Shown piece after piece: positions 7,116 through 10,047 of a stretch of 10,047 bases of DNA. The position numbers and the translations under genes are program-made. The notes below the pieces were generated by a model. It saw only the letters and a list, made by a program, of their open reading frames with translations. It searched no databases and was not told where the DNA came from. The stretch's first letter is position 1. Every line of letters starts with the position of its first letter. The stretch is from Rickettsiales bacterium (GTDB taxonomy: Bacteria > Pseudomonadota > Alphaproteobacteria > Rickettsiales > UBA1997), in NCBI GenBank assembly GCA_031255235.1, contig JAIRSX010000128.1:1-10047 (forward strand). Direction: 5' to 3'.

Positions 7116-7589
7116 ATGTCAGACAAAAAAAGATTCATGTTAGAGGCGATTGAATGCTCCAAACATGGCATGGATATCAATGCTGGTGGTCCTTTTGGTG
7201 CGGTTATAGTAAAAAATGATGAAATTGTTGCAAAAGGTTGGAACAAAGTTACATCAACCAACGATCCAACAGCACATGCAGAAGTTACCGTTATCAGGGA
7301 AGCATGTAAAAAATTGAATACTTTTGATTTGACTGGCTGTGAATTATACACTTCTTGTGAGCCTTGTCCTATGTGTTTGTCCGCTATTTATTGGTCTGGA
7401 ATTAAAAAAGTATATTACGGCAACACCAGGAAAGATGCAGCAGATATTAATTTTGACGATGATTTTATTTATCAAGAGATTTCATTGCCAATTGAAGAAA
7501 GAAGTGTGAAAATGGAACAACTTGGCAGAGAAGAAGCTCAAAAAGCATTCAAAGATTGGTTTAATAAGCACGACAAGGTTGAGTATTAA
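7116..7589 (+). CDS. guaD: Guanine deaminase (GuaD-like), cytidine deaminase fold
   Basis: Zinc hydrolase predicted to convert guanine to xanthine and ammonia in purine salvage. The 157 residues carry the deaminase signature H54-A-E56 (zinc ligand and catalytic glutamate) and PCPMC (83-87, zinc ligands C84 and C87). GGPFGAVIV (24-32), NDPTAHAEVT (49-58), LYTSCEPCPMCLSAIYW (77-93) and DDDFIYQEI (114-122) follow the Bacillus-type guanine deaminase closely. The length agrees with that family (about 156). The tRNA adenosine deaminase TadA is the main alternative, because it shares the zinc motifs. The FDDDFIYQEI segment and the tail ending in KVEY favour GuaD. The start is set by a GAGG site. The gene is divergent from the phase-variable methyltransferase and 55 nt upstream of gltX, which has its own promoter. 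Confidence 0.85.
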   Translation: MSDKKRFMLEAIECSKHGMDINAGGPFGAVIVKNDEIVAKGWNKVTSTNDPTAHAEVTVIREACKKLNTFDLTGCELYTSCEPCPMCLSAIYWSGIKKVYYGNTRKDAADINFDDDFIYQEISLPIEERSVKMEQLGREEAQKAFKDWFNKHDKVEY

Positions 7590-7610
7590 AACAATTTCTT
7601 TATACAAAAT

Positions 7611-7638
7611 TTGACTGCTTGCCAACCTTCTATATATT
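7611..7638 (+). promoter_or_regulatory. Promoter of gltX, leaderless geometry
   Basis: TTGACT (7611-7616) and TATATT (7633-7638) are 16 nt apart. Exactly six bases separate the -10 from the GTG at 7645, so the predicted transcription start falls on the start codon. No Shine-Dalgarno sequence is present. Confidence 0.55.
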
Positions 7639-7644
7639 CACTTT

Positions 7645-9240
7645 GTGAAAAAAGATTTAGTGGAAAGATTGGTTCCGTGTAGCTTGACAATTGAGGAAAT
7701 CGAAAAAAGATATATTCCAAGACAACAAGATTTGATTGTAACAAGGTTTGCTCCGTCTCCTACTGGATACATGCATATTGGTGGTGTCTGGACTTCTATC
7801 TTAACAGAAAGATTAGCACATTCAAAGACCATTGGCAATAAAAACGGTGTTTGTTTTTTAAGAATTGAGGACACAGATCAAAAAAGAGAGGTTAAAGAGG
7901 CGGTTGGTATTATAAGTAATACTCTTGATTATCTTGGTATTGAATTTGATGAAGGGGTAGGACGTGGTGGAGATTATGGATCTTACACACAAAGTGAAAG
8001 AGCAGATATCTACAAGGCATATATTCAAAAACTCTTAATAGAGGATAAAGCATATCCAAGTTTTATGTCACATGATGAATTGGCAAAAATGCGAGAAGAG
8101 CAGGAAAAAATGAAGTTACGAACTGGTTTATATGGACATTGGGCTAAGGAGAGAGACTTAACAGACGAACAAGTTGAGGAATATCTAAAACAAGGTAAAT
8201 CTTATACTATAAATTTTAAAGCAACTGGCGATTGTAAAAATAGAATTCCAATTAACGATTTGGTGAAAGGTAAAAGAATGTTGCCAGAAAATGACTTGGA
8301 TGTGGTAATTTTAAAGGCAAGCGGGTTACCAACCTATCATTTTGCTCATATAATTGACGATCATTTGATGGGAACCACTCACGTAAACAGAACAGACGAA
8401 TGGTTTATTTCTACTCCTTTACATATTCAAATGTTTCAAGCCATGGGTTGGCAACCACCATACTATTTACAACCTGCTCCATTGCAAAAAATGGATAGTG
8501 GCATAAAGCGGAAATTAAGTAAAAGAAAGGACCCCGAAGCAGATTTTAGATATTTTATGGAACAAGGATATCCAAAAGAAGCTATCATTGATTATATCAT
8601 GAATTTGCTTAATTCTAACTATGAGGATTGGAGAAAAGCAAATCCAAAAACAGATTGGAAAGAATTTGATTTTGATTATAAAAAAATTAATGAAAGTGGA
8701 GCATTACTTGATTTCCCTAAATTAGACAACATAACTAAAAATTTTGTTGCAACATTGACAGCTGAAGAATTTTATAAAAGAATGCTGGAATGGAGTAAGG
8801 AATTTAATAGTAACGACTTATATCCAAAATTAGTAAATAACAAAGAACAATTCATAAAAATTTTTTCCATTGAACGGGGAGGCGAAAAGGTCAGAAAAGA
8901 CTATGGAAAATTCAGCAAAGTATGGGAACAAGTTGATTTCTTTTTTGATTTTATTCCTTTAGAAAACAATTTCAAGGAAATTACAGATGACTATTTAAAA
9001 GATTACAATTGGAATTCCACAAAAGAAGAATGGTTTGAATACATGAAAAAAGGTGCTGAAAAATATGGCTATTGCATTAATCAAAAAGAATTTGATGTTA
9101 CAAAGCACAAAGGTAAAATGGGTGATTTTGTAAACATCTTTAGAGTTTTGATTACTGGACGAACAAACAGTCCAGATTTGTACAGCATTATAAATGTATT
9201 AGGTAAAAGTGAGGTTAAAAATAGACTAGGAATAAAATAA
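7645..9240 (+). CDS. gltX: Glutamate-tRNA ligase (divergent, clostridial-like type)
   Basis: Charges tRNA with glutamate in the cytoplasm. Class I signatures are present: the HIGH-type motif APSPTGYMHIGG (36-47) and the KMSKS-type motif KLSKRKDPE (290-298). FLRIEDTDQKREV (71-83), YHFAHIIDDHLMGTTHVNRTDEW (231-253) and the AYP segment near 137 are typical of GluRS. The 531 residues exceed the 450-480 of ordinary proteobacterial GluRS. The extra N-terminal segment before the HIGH motif, the KRKDPE form and the long C-terminal part recall GluRS proteins I associate with clostridia. Horizontal acquisition or an ancient second copy is therefore possible. Many alphaproteobacteria lack glutaminyl-tRNA synthetase and keep two GluRS, one partly serving tRNA-Gln; this may be one of such a pair. 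The GTG start fits the N-terminus but has no ribosome binding site. A GTG at 7660 is an alternative. Confidence 0.92.
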   Translation: MKKDLVERLVPCSLTIEEIEKRYIPRQQDLIVTRFAPSPTGYMHIGGVWTSILTERLAHSKTIGNKNGVCFLRIEDTDQKREVKEAVGIISNTLDYLGIEFDEGVGRGGDYGSYTQSERADIYKAYIQKLLIEDKAYPSFMSHDELAKMREEQEKMKLRTGLYGHWAKERDLTDEQVEEYLKQGKSYTINFKATGDCKNRIPINDLVKGKRMLPENDLDVVILKASGLPTYHFAHIIDDHLMGTTHVNRTDEWFISTPLHIQMFQAMGWQPPYYLQPAPLQKMDSGIKRKLSKRKDPEADFRYFMEQGYPKEAIIDYIMNLLNSNYEDWRKANPKTDWKEFDFDYKKINESGALLDFPKLDNITKNFVATLTAEEFYKRMLEWSKEFNSNDLYPKLVNNKEQFIKIFSIERGGEKVRKDYGKFSKVWEQVDFFFDFIPLENNFKEITDDYLKDYNWNSTKEEWFEYMKKGAEKYGYCINQKEFDVTKHKGKMGDFVNIFRVLITGRTNSPDLYSIINVLGKSEVKNRLGIK

Positions 9241-9250
9241 TTTTTTATCC
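9229..9250. terminator. Possible bidirectional terminator between gltX and the GT8 gene
   Basis: GGA and TAAAA (9229-9237, with one bulged A) can pair with TTTTATCC (9243-9250). The arms are mostly A/T and the loop is about five bases. It lies over the ends of two convergent genes whose stop codons are four bases apart (gltX ends at 9240, GT8 at 9245). The stem is weak, so this is tentative. Confidence 0.25.
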
Positions 9251-10012
9251 CTTGTTAATAAATCTATATTTCATCTCATTAAAAAAAACGGTCATGCTTG
9301 CATAAAACCAAAACTCTTTTTGGTGGGGCATATCAGCATTACGAAGTGGTTTATTCCCAGCAAAATGTCTAACAACAATCCCCATATCATTACCGAAAAA
9401 GTAATTAAATTTATTTTCTAATATTTTGTAGTTATTATCGAAATATTTATTTAAAAGACTCTGATCTTTATGTGACACTATCGATCCTATCTCCCTTTCA
9501 ATTTCGAATAATCTATCAACAATATTTTCATTTGTTCCTTCTTTTTGTCTCCATTTACCATAGTCAATCAGTAAAACACCAGCATTAAAATAAGTTTCAG
9601 GTTTCTGAAAAACAAGTTTATTTTCACTATTAGAAGAATTCACAATAGGTAAGTCAATTACTGCCCCAAGCATATAATCTTCCAAATTTTGCTGCCATAG
9701 CTCTTTGATGTCTTTCAAAACAATAATATCGACATCAAGATATATCGCTCTTTTTATATCTGGTTTTAGCAATGGGATCAAAAAACGATTATAAGTTGTC
9801 TCATAAGCAAAACCCGTAAACTGTTTAAAATCAACAGGAATAAATTCAATAGAAAAATTCTCAAAATTATCCTGTAAATTTAAAATTCTCTGTTTATTAT
9901 TTTCACTGACACCACTATCCAGCACATAAAATTCAACAAAAGAATCGGTATTATACATAATACTGGCTATCAATGTTGCAACATAACATGCATAGTTATC
10001 GTCACTGGCAAC
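9245..10012 (-). CDS. Glycosyltransferase family 8 protein, 5' end damaged or unresolved
   Basis: Retaining glycosyltransferase of the LPS glucosyl/galactosyltransferase type that adds hexoses from UDP-sugars to surface glycan. The metal-binding DxD is in YLDVDIIVLKD, preceded by the ETTYNRFLIP segment. NAGVLLIDYGKW and a C-terminal VRHFAGNKPL are also family hallmarks. The frame continues upstream of the first usable start, TTG at 9973 (ATG at 9958 is the next), through codons for VASDDNYACYVAT (10012-9974). That is the conserved nucleotide-binding first strand and helix, so the real protein must include it. No start codon lies there: a TGA at 10015-10013 immediately precedes it. The ATG at 10016-10014 is one base out of frame and reaches a stop after four codons. 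The causes could be a frameshift, a phase-variable OFF state, or base errors near the sequence end. Confidence 0.82.
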   Translation of the reverse strand, partial: VASDDNYACYVATLIASIMYNTDSFVEFYVLDSGVSENNKQRILNLQDNFENFSIEFIPVDFKQFTGFAYETTYNRFLIPLLKPDIKRAIYLDVDIIVLKDIKELWQQNLEDYMLGAVIDLPIVNSSNSENKLVFQKPETYFNAGVLLIDYGKWRQKEGTNENIVDRLFEIEREIGSIVSHKDQSLLNKYFDNNYKILENKFNYFFGNDMGIVVRHFAGNKPLRNADMPHQKEFWFYASMTVFFNEMKYRFINKG

Positions 10013-10028
10013 TCATATGGGACTCCGT

Positions 10029-10047
10029 GGGGGGGGGGGGGGGGGGG
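10029..10047. repeat. G19 homopolymer running into the window edge
   Basis: Nineteen consecutive G on the plus strand (C on the GT8 coding strand), beginning 17 bases beyond the last conserved GT8 codon and reaching the end of the sequence. The true length is unknown. In AT-rich DNA it is either a homopolymeric contingency tract or a poly-G sequencing artefact at a contig end. Confidence 0.6.

Overview
The window is AT-rich, gene-dense bacterial DNA that reads in the standard bacterial code. It most resembles a host-associated alphaproteobacterium. RplT, the family 4-type uracil-DNA glycosylase and RsmA read like alphaproteobacterial proteins. The VirD4 coupling ATPase resembles the Rickettsiales type. 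These are judgements from remembered family sequences, not database results, so placement below class is uncertain.

Layout, left to right. Positions 1-271 hold the 3' end of an unidentified gene, a 17-bp tandem duplication and a probable decayed coding remnant. A tRNA-Ala(UGC) gene follows (272-348), and rsmA (16S rRNA dimethyladenosine transferase) starts only 8 nt after its encoded CCA. Next come a type IV secretion coupling protein (virD4-like) and a CvpA-family membrane protein. A PAP2 membrane phosphatase points back toward cvpA. rplT, a 38-codon single-pass membrane peptide and a uracil-DNA glycosylase form a tight forward group. A SAM-dependent methyltransferase lies on the minus strand, tail-to-tail with the glycosylase and overlapping it. 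A GuaD-like guanine deaminase and a glutamate-tRNA ligase run forward. The right edge carries a minus-strand family 8 glycosyltransferase whose 5' end runs toward a G19 homopolymer at the window boundary.

The most notable feature is a (CT)23 tract, read as (AG)23 inside the start of the methyltransferase gene. Two ATG codons in two different frames lie just upstream of it. With 23 units the nearer ATG is in frame with the enzyme, with 24 units the farther ATG is, and with 22 units neither is. This looks like a three-state phase-variation switch of the kind known for surface-glycan genes in mucosal bacteria. The nearby glycosyltransferase with a long G tract upstream would fit the same theme, although that tract may be a sequencing artefact.

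A second theme is initiation. Several genes (virD4, gltX, the PAP2 gene, perhaps cvpA) lack a Shine-Dalgarno sequence and have a promoter-like -10 element only 6-9 nt before the start codon, as expected for leaderless mRNAs. rplT, the small peptide gene and the deaminase have ordinary ribosome binding sites. The housekeeping genes (tRNA, rsmA, rplT, gltX, udg) do not form one pathway. The envelope-related genes (virD4, cvpA, PAP2, methyltransferase, glycosyltransferase) suggest a cell surface that interacts with a host.
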